Below are positions 8,653-17,967 of a stretch of 64,000 bases of DNA, piece by piece (position 1 is the stretch's first letter; every line of letters begins with the position of its first letter). Both the position numbers and the translations under genes were made by a program. The stretch covers positions 2,604,001 through 2,668,000 of the forward strand of contig NZ_JAJFZM010000001.1 of assembly GCF_020733705.1 (NCBI RefSeq), given 5' to 3'. A model generated the notes under the pieces. It worked only from the letters and a program-made list of their open reading frames with translations. It searched no databases and was not told where the DNA came from. Origin of the DNA: Nocardia australiensis. Lineage in GTDB: Bacteria > Actinomycetota > Actinomycetes > Mycobacteriales > Mycobacteriaceae.

Positions 8653-9222
8653 ATGGGCGTGTCTTGCAGACGGGCCGGACTGATAGCGGCTATGTCGGTC
8701 TTGGGGTTGACGGCGTGTTCGCAATCCCCGAACACTTCGACTCCGGCCACCATACGGGCCTCGACCGAGCCCGGAGCAGCAGCGTCCACTGCGGCGTCAA
8801 GCAGGTGGAATCCATGTGACAGTAAGGATCTCCCGGACGCCGCCATTACAGCGGCCGGGCTGGATCCGAAGTCCAAAGAGAAAGGCGTCGTGCAGTTCAC
8901 GACGTACCACATCTGCGACTGGGGCGGCAGTTGGTACATCGCCGATGTCGGTGCCGGTGACATCGCTTTCGATCAGGAATTGAACAACAACAAGTACACC
9001 GGTCGGGAGAACCTCGTCATCGAGGGCCGTCAGGCGGTGCGGATGCGTAACAACGTGATTGATGGCGAGTGCGACATGCTGTTCGCGATTCCGGGCGGGA
9101 GCGCCCTTTTCGCAGTCGGCCCGAAGCTTGACGCGGGAATGGCCACAAGCGGGCGAGGGGATTCCTGTCTCGAGGTGACCCGAGTGGCGACCGCGCTGGC
9201 CAAGTATCTCCCCCCGACCTGA
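8653..9222 (+). CDS. DUF3558 domain lipoprotein
   Basis: 189 residues. The signal peptide ends in the lipobox LTAC (Cys22), followed by a Thr/Ser/Ala-rich linker and a DUF3558 domain starting at WNPCDSKDLPDAAITAAGLD; a cysteine pair (CD..., HICDWGG) is typical. DUF3558 proteins are exported lipoproteins of mycolic-acid actinomycetes with no known activity. GGAGG lies six bases before the ATG 8653; a GTG at 8650 is the alternative. A second member lies in the T7SS cassette at 25838-26473. Confidence 0.8.
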   Translation: MGVSCRRAGLIAAMSVLGLTACSQSPNTSTPATIRASTEPGAAASTAASSRWNPCDSKDLPDAAITAAGLDPKSKEKGVVQFTTYHICDWGGSWYIADVGAGDIAFDQELNNNKYTGRENLVIEGRQAVRMRNNVIDGECDMLFAIPGGSALFAVGPKLDAGMATSGRGDSCLEVTRVATALAKYLPPT

Positions 9223-9345
9223 TCGGCTTCGATTTCGAAAGCGACGTGGGCGCGCACCGAGCCGCTGGAACACGCTGCGCGTGCTCAGGGCGCTCGAGTG
9301 GTGGAACGGCTCGCGTCAAGCCACCGGCGGCGCCTGCCGCACCTT

Positions 9346-9434
9346 GCACTGTTCTTCGGTGGCGCAACCCTCGTGGCGGCAGCCTTCCGGCTGTGTCTGC
9401 CCACCGCCCGAGTCGGCCTGCTGGCAGTCCGCAG
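9346..9434 (+). repeat. 89-bp direct repeat, duplicate copy in intergenic DNA
   Basis: Exact copy of 8319-8407. Flanks differ immediately on both sides. It has no start codon or context for expression, so it is a fossil duplication or, less likely, an assembly artefact. Confidence 0.95.
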
Positions 9435-9561
9435 ACGTTGACGCCGTAGTCGCGGCAGCCCGCCCCTAACGGCCACAGAAACAGCCGGTGCCGCACCAAC
9501 CCCCATACGCACCCACTCGCCACGACAACAGCTTCCGAGCGCAGCGAGACCGAGCCCTAAA

Positions 9562-9653
9562 GTTCGCGGCCGGCTCGCGTCCGAGGGGCAAATACGATGC
9601 GACGAAGGAGCAAGTATTTGCCCCTCGGACGCGAGCCATAGGGGGCCGCGAAC
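9562..9653 (-). terminator. Very long inverted repeat downstream of metX
   Basis: A perfect 24-bp stem (9572-9595 with 9614-9637, 18-base loop) is extended by ten more pairs (9562-9571 with 9644-9653) after a six-base bulge. A second hairpin, GCAGCGCC-GCA-GGCGCTGC, lies at 9656-9674, only nine bases past the metX stop. Together they can end metY-metX transcription. The length of the big repeat is more than a simple terminator needs. Confidence 0.6.
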
Positions 9654-9682
9654 ACGCAGCGCCGCAGGCGCTGCCAAACAAC

Positions 9683-10831
9683 TCAGCGCAGGCGAGCCAG
9701 CCGCATGGTCTCGGTCAGCAGCTTCGATATCGCGGCGGCCTCGGTGAGGAATCCGTCGTGCCCATCGCGGGAATGGACGATCTCCAGGCCGTCGCATCCG
9801 GGTAGGCCATCGGCGATTTCCTGCTGTGTGTGTAGTGGATACAGTCGATCGGAGTCGACGCCGCCGACCACGCACGGCACCGGTGTTGAGGCGAGCGCCG
9901 CCGCGATGCCGCCGCGCCCGCGCCCGATGTCGTGCCGACACATCGCCTGGGTGAGCAATACGTACGTGGCCGGATCGAAACGGTTGCAAAGCTTTTCGGC
10001 CTGATATTCCAGGTAGCTCTGCACCGCGTAACGGCCGCCGCGCCAGGGATCCTCATCGCCCTGCGGGAGGTTCTCGAAGCGGTGGTCCAGCTCGCCCTCG
10101 GTGCGGTAGGTCAGGTGCGCGATGCGCCGGGCGATCCCCATGCCTGCTTTCGGAGCGCGGCCGGTGTCGTGGTAGTTACCGCCCTGCCAGTCGGGATCGG
10201 CCTTGATGGCGGCGATTTGCGTTGTCTGGGTGCCGATCTGGTCGGCGGTGGCGCGCGCGCCGACCGCGAGTACCAGCGCCGCCGTCACCCGCTGTGGTGC
10301 GGTGACCATCCACTCCAGCACTCGCATGCCGCCCATCGAGCCGCCGACCACAGCGGCGAGCCGGTCGATGCCGAGCAGGTCGAGCAGTGCCGCTTCCGCG
10401 GTTACCTGATCCCGGATGGAGATCTCCGGAAACCGTGTGCCCCATGGCTTTCCGTCGGGTGCGAGCGAGGCCGGTCCGGTGCTGCCCTGGCAGCCGCCCA
10501 ACACGTTCGTCGCGACGACACACCACTCGTCGGTGTCCAAAGGCGCGCCCGGACCGACCATGCCGTCCCACCAGCCGGGCATCGAATGGATGTCATCGGG
10601 CTGACCGACGACATGCGAGTCGCCGGTCAACGCGTGTTCGACGAGCACCACATTGTCCAGCGCCGGAGAGAGCTCACCCCAGCGCTGTAGGGCCAAGTGG
10701 ACGTCGGGGACGACGGCGCCGTTCTCCAGCCGCACATCCCCGATGGCGATCATGCCGAGCTGCCCATCCGGCGGTGGCAGGGCCACTGCCGTGACGGGAC
10801 GAGCAGTACTCGGTTCGGCGCCCACGGTCAC
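9683..10831 (-). CDS. metX: Homoserine O-acetyltransferase
   Basis: 382-residue alpha/beta-hydrolase-fold enzyme that transfers acetyl from acetyl-CoA to homoserine, the first committed step of methionine synthesis. The nucleophile elbow is [12 protein letters not shown]; the catalytic Asp and His are in [12 protein letters not shown] and the GHDGFL segment near the C-terminus. It overlaps metY by four bases (ATGA), so the two are translationally coupled, and both sit behind the SAM-IV riboswitch. Long hairpins follow its stop. Confidence 0.95.
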   Translation of the reverse strand: MTVGAEPSTARPVTAVALPPPDGQLGMIAIGDVRLENGAVVPDVHLALQRWGELSPALDNVVLVEHALTGDSHVVGQPDDIHSMPGWWDGMVGPGAPLDTDEWCVVATNVLGGCQGSTGPASLAPDGKPWGTRFPEISIRDQVTAEAALLDLLGIDRLAAVVGGSMGGMRVLEWMVTAPQRVTAALVLAVGARATADQIGTQTTQIAAIKADPDWQGGNYHDTGRAPKAGMGIARRIAHLTYRTEGELDHRFENLPQGDEDPWRGGRYAVQSYLEYQAEKLCNRFDPATYVLLTQAMCRHDIGRGRGGIAAALASTPVPCVVGGVDSDRLYPLHTQQEIADGLPGCDGLEIVHSRDGHDGFLTEAAAISKLLTETMRLARLR

Positions 10832-12174
10832 GTCGCCGCCGCGGCGAATCCGGTTCGTAGATCGGCCAGAATGTCGTCGATTCCTTCGATGCCCACTGCC
10901 AGCCGGACCAATCCGGGTGTGACGCCGGAAGCCAACTGCTCCTGCGGTGTGAGCTGCGCGTGCGTTGTCGATGCTGGATGGATTACGAGAGAACGCACAT
11001 CACCGATGTTAGCCACATGGCTGTGCAGGACTAATGCGTCCACGAACTTCTTGCCGGCATCGACCCCGCCGCGCAGCTCGAACGCGACGATCGCGCCCGC
11101 ACCCTTTGGTGCGAGTTGCCCGGCGCGCTCGTGCCACGGCGAGGACGGCAGGCCCGCGTAGGCTACCGACTCGACGCCGGGTTGGTCGGTCAGGAACTCG
11201 GCCACCGCCTGCGCGTTGGCGACGTGTCGTTCGATGCGCAGGCTCAGCGTTTCGATGCCCTGACTGATCAGGAACGCGTTGAACGGTGATACTGCGGCGC
11301 CCAGATCACGCAGCAACTGCACGCGAGCCTTCAATGCGTAGGCCGCAGCGCCGAGATCGGCGAACACCGCACCGTGGTAGCTGGGGTCGGGCGTGGTGAA
11401 ACCGGGGAAACGTGCCCGGCCCTGTTCGTCGCGGACGGTCCAGTCGAAGGTGCCGCCGTCGACGATCACACCGGCGACGGCGGTACCGTGCCCGCCCAGG
11501 TACTTGGTCGCCGAGTGCACGATGATGTCGGCACCGTGCGCGAGTGGCTGGATCAGGTACGGGGTGGCCACCGTGTTGTCCACGATCAGCGGCACGCCGG
11601 CGGCATGCGCGACAGCGGAGATGCCGGGCAGGTCGAAGATGGCGCCGCTCGGGTTGGCGATGGTCTCGCCGAAGAACGCCTTGGTGTTCGGGCGGACCGC
11701 GGCGCGCCACTGCTCGAGGTTGTCGGGATCCTCGACGAAGGAGACCTCGATGCCGAGCTTGGGCAGCGAGTAGCGGAAGAGGTTGTAGGTGCCGCCGTAC
11801 AGGTGCGGGCTGGACACGATGTGGTCGCCCGCCGAAGCCAGATTCAGGATCGCGAGGGTTTCCGCGGCCTGCCCGGAGGCCAGCAGCAGTGCGGCCACGC
11901 CACCCTCGAGCGCGGCGACGCGTTGCTCCACGACGTCATGGGTGGGGTTCATGATCCGGGTGTAGATATTGCCGGGCTCGGCCAGACCGAACAGCGCGGC
12001 GGCGTGATCGGTGTCACGGAAGGCGTAAGAGGTGGTCTGGTAGATCGGGAGGGCGCGTGCGCCGGTGGCCTTGTCGGGGGCCTGTCCCGCATGGACCTGC
12101 TTGGTCTCGAAGGACCACTGCGCGGGGTCGGATGTCTGGTCGAGATCGGACGCGGACGCGTTGGGGTCACTCAT
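10828..12174 (-). CDS. metY: O-acetylhomoserine sulfhydrylase (aminocarboxypropyltransferase)
   Basis: 448-residue PLP enzyme of the Cys/Met metabolism family that makes homocysteine from O-acetylhomoserine and sulfide. The N-terminal motif is [10 protein letters not shown]; the PLP lysine lies in [11 protein letters not shown]; the C-terminus has [13 protein letters not shown]. The ATG at 12174 is chosen because GGAG lies seven bases upstream; a TTG at 12186 also opens the frame. First gene of the metY-metX operon, controlled by the riboswitch and the Cys-rich upstream ORF in its leader. Confidence 0.95.
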   Translation of the reverse strand: MSDPNASASDLDQTSDPAQWSFETKQVHAGQAPDKATGARALPIYQTTSYAFRDTDHAAALFGLAEPGNIYTRIMNPTHDVVEQRVAALEGGVAALLLASGQAAETLAILNLASAGDHIVSSPHLYGGTYNLFRYSLPKLGIEVSFVEDPDNLEQWRAAVRPNTKAFFGETIANPSGAIFDLPGISAVAHAAGVPLIVDNTVATPYLIQPLAHGADIIVHSATKYLGGHGTAVAGVIVDGGTFDWTVRDEQGRARFPGFTTPDPSYHGAVFADLGAAAYALKARVQLLRDLGAAVSPFNAFLISQGIETLSLRIERHVANAQAVAEFLTDQPGVESVAYAGLPSSPWHERAGQLAPKGAGAIVAFELRGGVDAGKKFVDALVLHSHVANIGDVRSLVIHPASTTHAQLTPQEQLASGVTPGLVRLAVGIEGIDDILADLRTGFAAAAT

Positions 12175-12212
12175 GTCGTGCTCCAAAGGGGTTGTTCGCC
12201 AGAATTACTTGG

Positions 12213-12245
12213 TTATCGGGGTGTGGGCGACGGACAACAACACAT
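12213..12245 (-). CDS. Upstream ORF with three cysteine codons (MCCCPSPTPR)
   Basis: Ten codons, ATG then three TGT codons, stop TAA. AGGAGG sits eight bases before the ATG, better than many real genes in the window. It starts about 30 bases after the SAM-IV riboswitch and ends 38 bases before the metY ATG. Poly-cysteine upstream ORFs act as cysteine-responsive attenuators in mycobacteria (established). Stalling at the Cys codons when charged tRNA-Cys is low would change folding of the metY leader; the direction of the effect is inference. Confidence 0.65.
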   Translation of the reverse strand: MCCCPSPTPR

Positions 12246-12271
12246 AGGGGTTACCTCCTGAATGGCGCGCT

Positions 12272-12378
12272 TGCTCTCGGCTTTCGAGAGCCCGGTCATC
12301 ACCCGGAGCACCCCACCGCTGCTGGAGGGTTGCCGTCCAGCGAGCCGGGGCTTGGCGCTGGCACTCATGACCTGTCGG
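12272..12378 (-). promoter_or_regulatory. SAM-IV riboswitch
   Basis: Reading the minus strand, GGTCATGAGTGCCAGCG opens the structure, CCGGCTCGCTGG and GGCAACCCTCC form the conserved SAM-binding core, and GGGTGCTCCGGGTGATGACC closes helix P1 (GGTCAT with ATGACC, 12294-12372). A further hairpin, GCTCTCG-AAAGC-CGAGAGC at 12273-12291, follows as in SAM-IV RNAs. SAM-IV riboswitches occur upstream of methionine genes in Actinomycetales. When SAM is abundant it should reduce metY-metX expression. Confidence 0.9.
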
Positions 12379-12996
12379 CATCATAGCGGGCGGGCGGCCG
12401 CGATCGAAACTCGTTGGCGATTTCGGGCCGATTCGCCGGGTGGGGTGCTTGGTATACCTGCATGAATTCGCGATATGACGTGGCTAACCCGTTGTGGGCT
12501 GATCGACCGAAACGGCCGACTGTCGACAATCTGATGGTCCGCGGCTCGAATCCCCGTCGGAGTCTGCGCTTTTCGCCCCATCGCCGCGCGATTGCGAGTA
12601 TCGGATTGCGGTACGTGGACTCGCTTTTGTGATGCCGAGGGCCGGTTGTGGTGACGGCGACTACACGGCGGTGGCCGGCCCCCGAAAAGTGGTCGGTACC
12701 ACTCATTGCCTACCGGTCGGTAACTATTTCGAGCATGTCGACTCGGGGGGCTGCCCACAGGGGTAGATCGTTAGCAGCAGTACGCTTGTCTTGTTTACAC
12801 CACACGTCTCGCGGACAACGCGAGACATATACGTTGTCTGTTGGAACAGCTGGGGTCCGCTCACAAGCGTGATTGCGGCATGAGCGTCAGGCCGGAGGCG
12901 GCAGCTTGCCTCACCATGAAGGCCGAGTGAATGCCGCCTGTCGAGCACAGCCTGGCCGTGCAATGAGGGCACCATCCTAGGAGGACGCGAAGATCC
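12379..12996. other. 618-bp intergenic region between the metY leader and icd
   Basis: No protein gene is supported. Three things are visible: a T-arm-like sequence at 12540-12556 (one stem mismatch, loop CTCGAAT) with no matching 5' half of a tRNA; a perfect TACCG-GT-CGGTA inverted repeat at 12711-12722, typical of TetR operators; and an 8-bp hairpin GTCTCGCG/CGCGAGAC at 12806-12826. The promoters for icd (plus) and for the metY leader (minus) must lie here. Confidence 0.6.
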
Positions 12997-14214
12997 ATGT
13001 CCAAGATCAAGGTTGAAGGCACCGTCGTCGAACTCGATGGCGACGAGATGACCCGGATCATCTGGCAGTTCATCAAGGACAAGCTGATTCACCCGTATCT
13101 CGATCTGAACCTCGAGTATTACGACCTGGGCATCGAGTACCGGGACAAAACAGACGACCAGGTGACCATCGACGCCGCCAATGCCATCAAGGAGCATGGT
13201 GTCGGTGTGAAATGCGCCACTATCACCCCGGATGAGGCGCGGGTCGAGGAGTTCGGCCTGAAGAAGATGTGGCGCTCGCCCAACGGCACTATTCGCAACA
13301 TCCTCGGCGGCACCATTTTCCGTGCCCCGATCATCATCTCCAACGTCCCGCGACTGGTGCCGGGCTGGACCAAGCCGATCATCATCGGCCGTCACGCGTT
13401 CGGTGACCAGTACCGCGCCACCGATTTCAAGGTGCATCAGGCCGGAACCGTCACCCTCACCTTCACCCCGGAGGACGGTAGCGAGCCGATCCAGCACGAA
13501 GTGGTGAAGATGCCCGAGGACGGCGGCGTCGTCATGGGGATGTACAACTTCAAGAAGTCGATCGAGGACTTCGCGCGGGCCTCGCTCAATTACGGTCTGC
13601 AGCAGAACTATCCGGTGTACTTGTCCACCAAGAACACCATCCTCAAGGCTTACGACGGCATGTTCAAGGACACCTTCCAGGAGGTGTTCGACGCCGAGTT
13701 CAAGACCCAGTACGACGCGGCCGGCCTGACCTACGAGCACCGGCTGATCGACGATATGGTCGCCTCCTCCATGAAGTGGGAGGGCGGCTACGTCTGGGCC
13801 TGCAAGAACTATGACGGCGATGTGCAGTCCGATACCGTCGCGCAGGGCTTCGGCTCGCTCGGCCTGATGACCTCGGTGCTGCTGACCCCGGACGGCCGTA
13901 CCTGTGAGGCCGAGGCCGCGCATGGCACGGTCACCCGGCACTACCGTCAACACCAGCAGGGCAAGCCGACCTCGACCAACCCGATCGCGTCGATCTTCGC
14001 GTGGACCCGTGGCCTCGAGCATCGCGGCAAGCTGGACAACGCCCCCGAGGTCATCGGTTTCTCGCAGACCCTCGAGGATGTCGTCATCAAGACCGTCGAA
14101 GGCGGCCAGATGACCAAGGACCTGGCCGCGCTCGTCGGCGGCGACCAGGGCTATCTGACGACCGAGGAGTTCCTCGGCGCACTTGATGCGAACCTGGCTC
14201 GCGCCCTGCGCTGA
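12997..14214 (+). CDS. icd: NADP-dependent isocitrate dehydrogenase
   Basis: 405-residue enzyme of the monomer-subunit type found in eukaryotes and mycobacteria (Icd1-like), converting isocitrate to 2-oxoglutarate and CO2. Motifs: [12 protein letters not shown] at the N-terminus, [13 protein letters not shown] for isocitrate binding, and the Asp-rich metal region [13 protein letters not shown] and [16 protein letters not shown] precedes the ATG. A clean terminator follows. TCA-cycle enzyme, functionally linked to sdhCDAB at the other end of the window. Confidence 0.96.
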   Translation: MSKIKVEGTVVELDGDEMTRIIWQFIKDKLIHPYLDLNLEYYDLGIEYRDKTDDQVTIDAANAIKEHGVGVKCATITPDEARVEEFGLKKMWRSPNGTIRNILGGTIFRAPIIISNVPRLVPGWTKPIIIGRHAFGDQYRATDFKVHQAGTVTLTFTPEDGSEPIQHEVVKMPEDGGVVMGMYNFKKSIEDFARASLNYGLQQNYPVYLSTKNTILKAYDGMFKDTFQEVFDAEFKTQYDAAGLTYEHRLIDDMVASSMKWEGGYVWACKNYDGDVQSDTVAQGFGSLGLMTSVLLTPDGRTCEAEAAHGTVTRHYRQHQQGKPTSTNPIASIFAWTRGLEHRGKLDNAPEVIGFSQTLEDVVIKTVEGGQMTKDLAALVGGDQGYLTTEEFLGALDANLARALR

Positions 14215-14238
14215 TCGGCATAGGCGCTCGAGGCAGGA

Positions 14239-14286
14239 AATCGGGCACCCGGCCCCACAGACCGTGGGACGGGTGCCCGATTTGTT
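14239..14286 (+). terminator. Rho-independent terminator of icd
   Basis: AATCGGGCACCCG (14239-14251) pairs exactly with CGGGTGCCCGATT (14270-14282), followed by TGTTTT. Located 25 bp after the icd stop. Confidence 0.9.
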
Positions 14287-14461
14287 TTCCGGAGGTCCCG
14301 GTCGGTCAGTGATTGACGCTCGGCTCGATCATCGAGAACCAGTGCGGCCGTGGCTCGTTCGCGGACGGACGCGCCGAGCCATCGGGATTTGCCATGCTGA
14401 CCTGCGCGATTTCCCGGCTTCACGGTGGCCGATGTCACCTCATCGCGGGGGAGCGAATCCG

Positions 14462-15835
14462 ATGCCTCGCCGGTTACATGAAGACGTGACAAGTCCCGTA
14501 GCCGCACCGCTGTCCGCACCTGTCGAGACCGAGCGGACGGATTGGCATATCCCGGCGATGCTGGCCCTGGCGCTCGGCGGGTTCGGGATCGGGACCACCG
14601 AATTCGTCACGATGGGGCTACTGCCCGATATCGCGAGCACCATGAACGTATCGGAGCCGACCGCCGGACACGCGGTGTCGGCCTATGCGCTCGGTGTGGT
14701 CGTCGGTGCGCCGTTGATCACGGCGTTGTGTGCGCGGGTCCCGCGTAAACGCCTGCTCGTTGTGCTGATGGTCGCGTTCACGATCGGAAATGTCGCGACG
14801 GTCATCGCACCCACCTTCGACACTCTCGTACTCGCCCGATTCCTCGCCGGACTGCCGCATGGCGCCTACTTCGGCGTGGCCTCGCTGGCCGCCGCGACAC
14901 TCGCGCCGACCGGGCAGCGAGCCAGGGCCGTTGCCGCGGTTATGCTCGGCCTGAGCGCCGCCAACGTTGTCGGTGTTCCTGGCGCCACCTGGCTCGGTCA
15001 ACATCTCGGCTGGCGCGCCGCCTTCGTGATTGTCGCCGTGATCGGCCTGGCGACCGTGGCCGCGCTACTGCGCTTCGTACCGGAACTCACCGGCATTCGT
15101 ACCACCAACCCGATGACCGAACTCGGCGCTTTGCGGCGTTCACAAGTCCTGCTGACCCTGCTGGTCGGCGCGATCGGGTTCGGCGGCATGTTCGCCGTCT
15201 ACACCTACATCGCCACTACCCTCACCGACGTCTCCGGCCTGCGTGCCGGTCTGGTTCCGGTGGTTCTCATGCTCTTCGGCCTCGGCATGGTGACGGGCAA
15301 CATCATCGGCGGTGTGCTGGCCGACCGTGGCGTCGATCTCTCGATCTTCGCCGCGCTCGCCGCGATGGTCGTCATCCTCGCGGGTTTCGTTGCCGCCGCG
15401 CACAATTCGTACACCGCCGCGTTCGGCGCTTTTCTCATCGGCGCCTCCGGTGCCGCCCTGGCTCCGGGCTTACAGACCCGCCTGATGGACGTGGCCGCTG
15501 ACGCCCAAACCCTCGCCGCCGCCCTGAACCACGCCGCGCTGAATATCGCCAATGCCGCAGGCGCGTGGCTCGGCGGGCTGGTCATCGCCGCGGGCCTCGG
15601 CTACACCGCGCCCGCCGCGGTCGGTGCGGGCCTGGCCGTGCTCGGTGTACTTCTGTTCACCTGCACGGTCTGGACTGCCCGGCGCGGCCGTTTCGGCGCT
15701 GACTCAGGTGCCGCCGGTGGCGTCGAGCCACTTCTCGTAGGTCCTCACCGGGCCCAGCCGAGCCGCGACTTCGGCCGCGACGTCTCCGCTGGCGTCGATC
15801 TTCGCCGGCAAGAGGTTGCCGTCGAGGATCGTTGA
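14462..15835 (+). CDS. MFS transporter, DHA1 (AraJ-like) drug exporter family
   Basis: 457 residues with 12 predicted membrane helices. The family opening LALGGFGIGTTEFVTMGLLP and the loop-2/3 motif ARVPRKRLLVVL are clear. Such proteins export drugs, sugars or arabinose-like compounds by proton antiport. The ATG at 14462 has GGGGAG upstream. The last ~44 residues (after VWTARRGRFG) are polar and lie antisense inside the convergent gene at 15704-16879, as if the native stop was lost. No regulator is adjacent. Confidence 0.85.
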   Translation: MPRRLHEDVTSPVAAPLSAPVETERTDWHIPAMLALALGGFGIGTTEFVTMGLLPDIASTMNVSEPTAGHAVSAYALGVVVGAPLITALCARVPRKRLLVVLMVAFTIGNVATVIAPTFDTLVLARFLAGLPHGAYFGVASLAAATLAPTGQRARAVAAVMLGLSAANVVGVPGATWLGQHLGWRAAFVIVAVIGLATVAALLRFVPELTGIRTTNPMTELGALRRSQVLLTLLVGAIGFGGMFAVYTYIATTLTDVSGLRAGLVPVVLMLFGLGMVTGNIIGGVLADRGVDLSIFAALAAMVVILAGFVAAAHNSYTAAFGAFLIGASGAALAPGLQTRLMDVAADAQTLAAALNHAALNIANAAGAWLGGLVIAAGLGYTAPAAVGAGLAVLGVLLFTCTVWTARRGRFGADSGAAGGVEPLLVGPHRAQPSRDFGRDVSAGVDLRRQEVAVEDR

Positions 15836-16879
15836 TGCCAGCACCCTCGAGTAGCCGTATTGGTCGTCGGGGTCGTCGCGCCCGAGGTTCGCTCGATGCG
15901 GATCCTCGGGTTGGAGATTGAAGAATTCGCTCATGACCTCGTTGGGTGCGGACGGGTCGTGCTGCTGCGAGATGGCGTCGAATCGGGCGCGCTGCGAGTC
16001 CGTCAGCAGCTCGGTATGTAGGTGGAACGGCGTTCCGGGACGGTCGGCGAGGCTGCCGGTCAACACGACGACGTTCGGTTCGTTCTGCCGCGCGGCCCAT
16101 TCTTGCAGGCTCAACGGCCGCGTCGGGTCGTAGGTGGGGTCGATGACCCCTATCGTTTCTCGCCCGTCAGCGGTGCGCATTCGGATGGTCGGCGCGGTGT
16201 GGTTGCAGAAGGGTTGTTCCCCTCCCGGTGCCTTGATGCGCCATTCCATATCGCCCTGTGCTGAGCGCACGGTGACCTCCTTGTGGTGGCGGCCTTCGGC
16301 TTCGGTGAAATGGACGCCCTCGAATTCGACCGTCCTGGCGGCCGGATCCACCCGCCCGATGTCGGCGTGCATTCGTTGCGCGAACGTGGGATCGGCGTGC
16401 CAGTCCTTTTTCATGACCGCGCTGGTGGCGTAGGCCCGTTCCAGACCGTCGGCCGACAGATCGGGTACGAACGATCGCGCGATTCCGAGAGCGTCCGCGG
16501 GCACGCCGAGATGGCGCAACTCGGACAGAATTGCTTCGGCCCGCTGCCCGCACGCTGTGTTGACGTGAAAGGGAAGTGGCAGCCCAGCGGCATGCCGCGT
16601 CAGCTGACCGGCGCCGACCGGGCCGTAGCTCCTACCCGCGTTCCGCACCGATACGGGATCGTCGAGTCCGGAACGATCGGCGGAACTGTCGCGTCCGGCG
16701 GAACTTGCCGTCACATACCTTCCGGATTGTGCGTCGAGGTTTTCCTCTTGCCGAGTCCCTTGGCGGACTTCATGACTCAGGCCGTGGAGCGGACGAACAA
16801 ACGCTTGGGTCGTGTCGTGGATCTTGCTGGCCAGCGTGTGGGTGAACCGACACAGCAGTCTACTGATTTCGCCGCTCAC
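15704..16879 (-). CDS. Protein-glutaminase-like (deamidase) domain protein
   Basis: 391 residues from the GTG 16879 (start uncertain; a GTG near residue 56 is also possible). The middle part resembles protein-glutamine glutaminases: NTACGQRAEAILSELRHLGV supplies Cys110, MEWRIKAPGG..CNHTAPTIRM supplies His227, and GVIDPTYDPTRPLSLQEW supplies Asp247, in the Cys-His-Asp order and with the W..H and IDP contexts of that fold. These enzymes deamidate protein glutamines; related domains are used as toxins. No signal peptide or immunity gene is evident. The family call is by eye and needs a profile search. Confidence 0.55.
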   Translation of the reverse strand: MSGEISRLLCRFTHTLASKIHDTTQAFVRPLHGLSHEVRQGTRQEENLDAQSGRYVTASSAGRDSSADRSGLDDPVSVRNAGRSYGPVGAGQLTRHAAGLPLPFHVNTACGQRAEAILSELRHLGVPADALGIARSFVPDLSADGLERAYATSAVMKKDWHADPTFAQRMHADIGRVDPAARTVEFEGVHFTEAEGRHHKEVTVRSAQGDMEWRIKAPGGEQPFCNHTAPTIRMRTADGRETIGVIDPTYDPTRPLSLQEWAARQNEPNVVVLTGSLADRPGTPFHLHTELLTDSQRARFDAISQQHDPSAPNEVMSEFFNLQPEDPHRANLGRDDPDDQYGYSRVLASTILDGNLLPAKIDASGDVAAEVAARLGPVRTYEKWLDATGGT

Positions 16880-17232
16880 ACCTCCTCACCGATGGCCGTC
16901 GAGTGATTGCGGCCAGGGGCCGAAAGCGGCCAGATGTGTTGTGCCGGTGCGGTAGTCGCCGATCGAACACGGGGTGTCGTTCGGCGACGGCTTCAGCAAG
17001 GCCACGTGTGTGAGAGCGAAATGCGTACTGGGTGTAAGGGGGCGGGTGTCGACGCCGGGTTTCGTCCTCGAGTTCCCACGGGTCGATCATCGCATTGGTC
17101 GCATCGATCTACGAAACTCGGGCGTGGTTGGGGTGAGGGCGAAATGGCTTGCTATGCAATCGTTCTGGCGGCTTGGTAGCATGCGGCACCCGGAGCGTGG
17201 TGGTCCAGCGGCGGTTGGGCCCGGGCGATGGT
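16880..17232. other. 353-bp intergenic region
   Basis: Lies upstream of the glutaminase-like ORF and downstream of the lipoprotein gene on the same (minus) strand. Short overlapping reading frames are present but none has protein-like composition. GAGGAGG at 16882-16888 region is almost adjacent to the GTG 16879 and too close to serve it well. Confidence 0.5.
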
Positions 17233-17865
17233 TTATCGGAGGGCTGGGGGTTGGCCGATCATTTGTACTGTTGAACCGTCCCAGTGGAAGGACACAGGGG
17301 TGTAGGTGCCGTCGGGGCAGGCGTTGCAGCTGCCGGGGGTCTTGTAGGTGAGTCCCACGGTGTCGTCGGTGGTGTGGGTGGGGTCGAGGCTGATGAAGGC
17401 GCCGGCATCGGGGGTTGCGGGGCCGAGGTAGGTGCCCTTGTTGAACAGCAGGATTTGCTGGGGAGAGCTGGCGGTCGCGCCTTCGATGGTGACGATTGCG
17501 GCTGACAGGGTGGCGCAGGGGTCGAAGTTGCCCTCGTAGGTCGCGGGGTTCTTGGCCCACTGCCAGGTGGTGCCCGGGCTGCCCGATGGTTGGTAGGGGG
17601 GTAGGCCGGCGACGGCGGACTGCACTTGCGCGCCGCCCAGGTCGACTCCGCACACCGCGGCCTGCGTGGTCGTGGTCGCAGCTGAACCGCCGGGCCGGCT
17701 GGTACCGGGCGGGGTGGTCACCGCGGTCGTCTCCGGGGCGGAGGTTGCTACTTCGCTCGCGGATGTGGCATGTGCCGGTGCCGAGTCGGTGCTGTTGGAT
17801 CCGCAGCCGATCAACGAGAACGCCACTGCGACAGTGGCTCCAGTGCAAAGGATCGTATTGCGCAT
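17233..17865 (-). CDS. LppP/LprE family lipoprotein
   Basis: 210 residues: signal peptide with lipobox LIGC (Cys21), a long Thr/Ser/Pro/Ala linker to about residue 70, then the conserved domain starting CGVDLGGAQVQSAVAGLP with two further cysteine motifs (FDPCATLSA, GSCNACPDGTYT). Matches the LppP/LprE lipoproteins of mycobacteria and nocardiae, in which the C-terminal part predicts a beta-rich extracytoplasmic domain. Role unknown. Monocistronic by position. Confidence 0.85.
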   Translation of the reverse strand: MRNTILCTGATVAVAFSLIGCGSNSTDSAPAHATSASEVATSAPETTAVTTPPGTSRPGGSAATTTTQAAVCGVDLGGAQVQSAVAGLPPYQPSGSPGTTWQWAKNPATYEGNFDPCATLSAAIVTIEGATASSPQQILLFNKGTYLGPATPDAGAFISLDPTHTTDDTVGLTYKTPGSCNACPDGTYTPVSFHWDGSTVQMIGQPPALR

Positions 17866-17967
17866 GATCGGCAGTGTCGCAGGGATGGCGGGCGATCGCG
17901 CGCAGACACCACGATCTGACGCTGGTGTCGAGTCGAATCGGCCATCGGGCGGTAGCTCCCAGGCCTG

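Larger units (their letters stand above)
9223..9682. other. 460-bp intergenic region with a duplicated fragment and long hairpins
   Basis: No gene is supported. It holds an exact copy of part of the upstream DUF3017 gene, a 92-bp inverted repeat and a small hairpin before the metX stop. The remaining sequence (9223-9345, 9435-9560) has no coding signal I trust. Confidence 0.8.

Noticed and set aside
12540..12556. tRNA-like T-arm (CGCGG-CTCGAAT-CCCCG)
   Set aside because: One stem pair is C-C, the loop starts with C instead of T, and no matching acceptor stem, D-arm or anticodon arm lies upstream. At most a relic.
12724..14022. 432-residue minus-strand frame opposite icd
   Set aside because: icd on the plus strand is certain; the opposite frame is a high-GC shadow.
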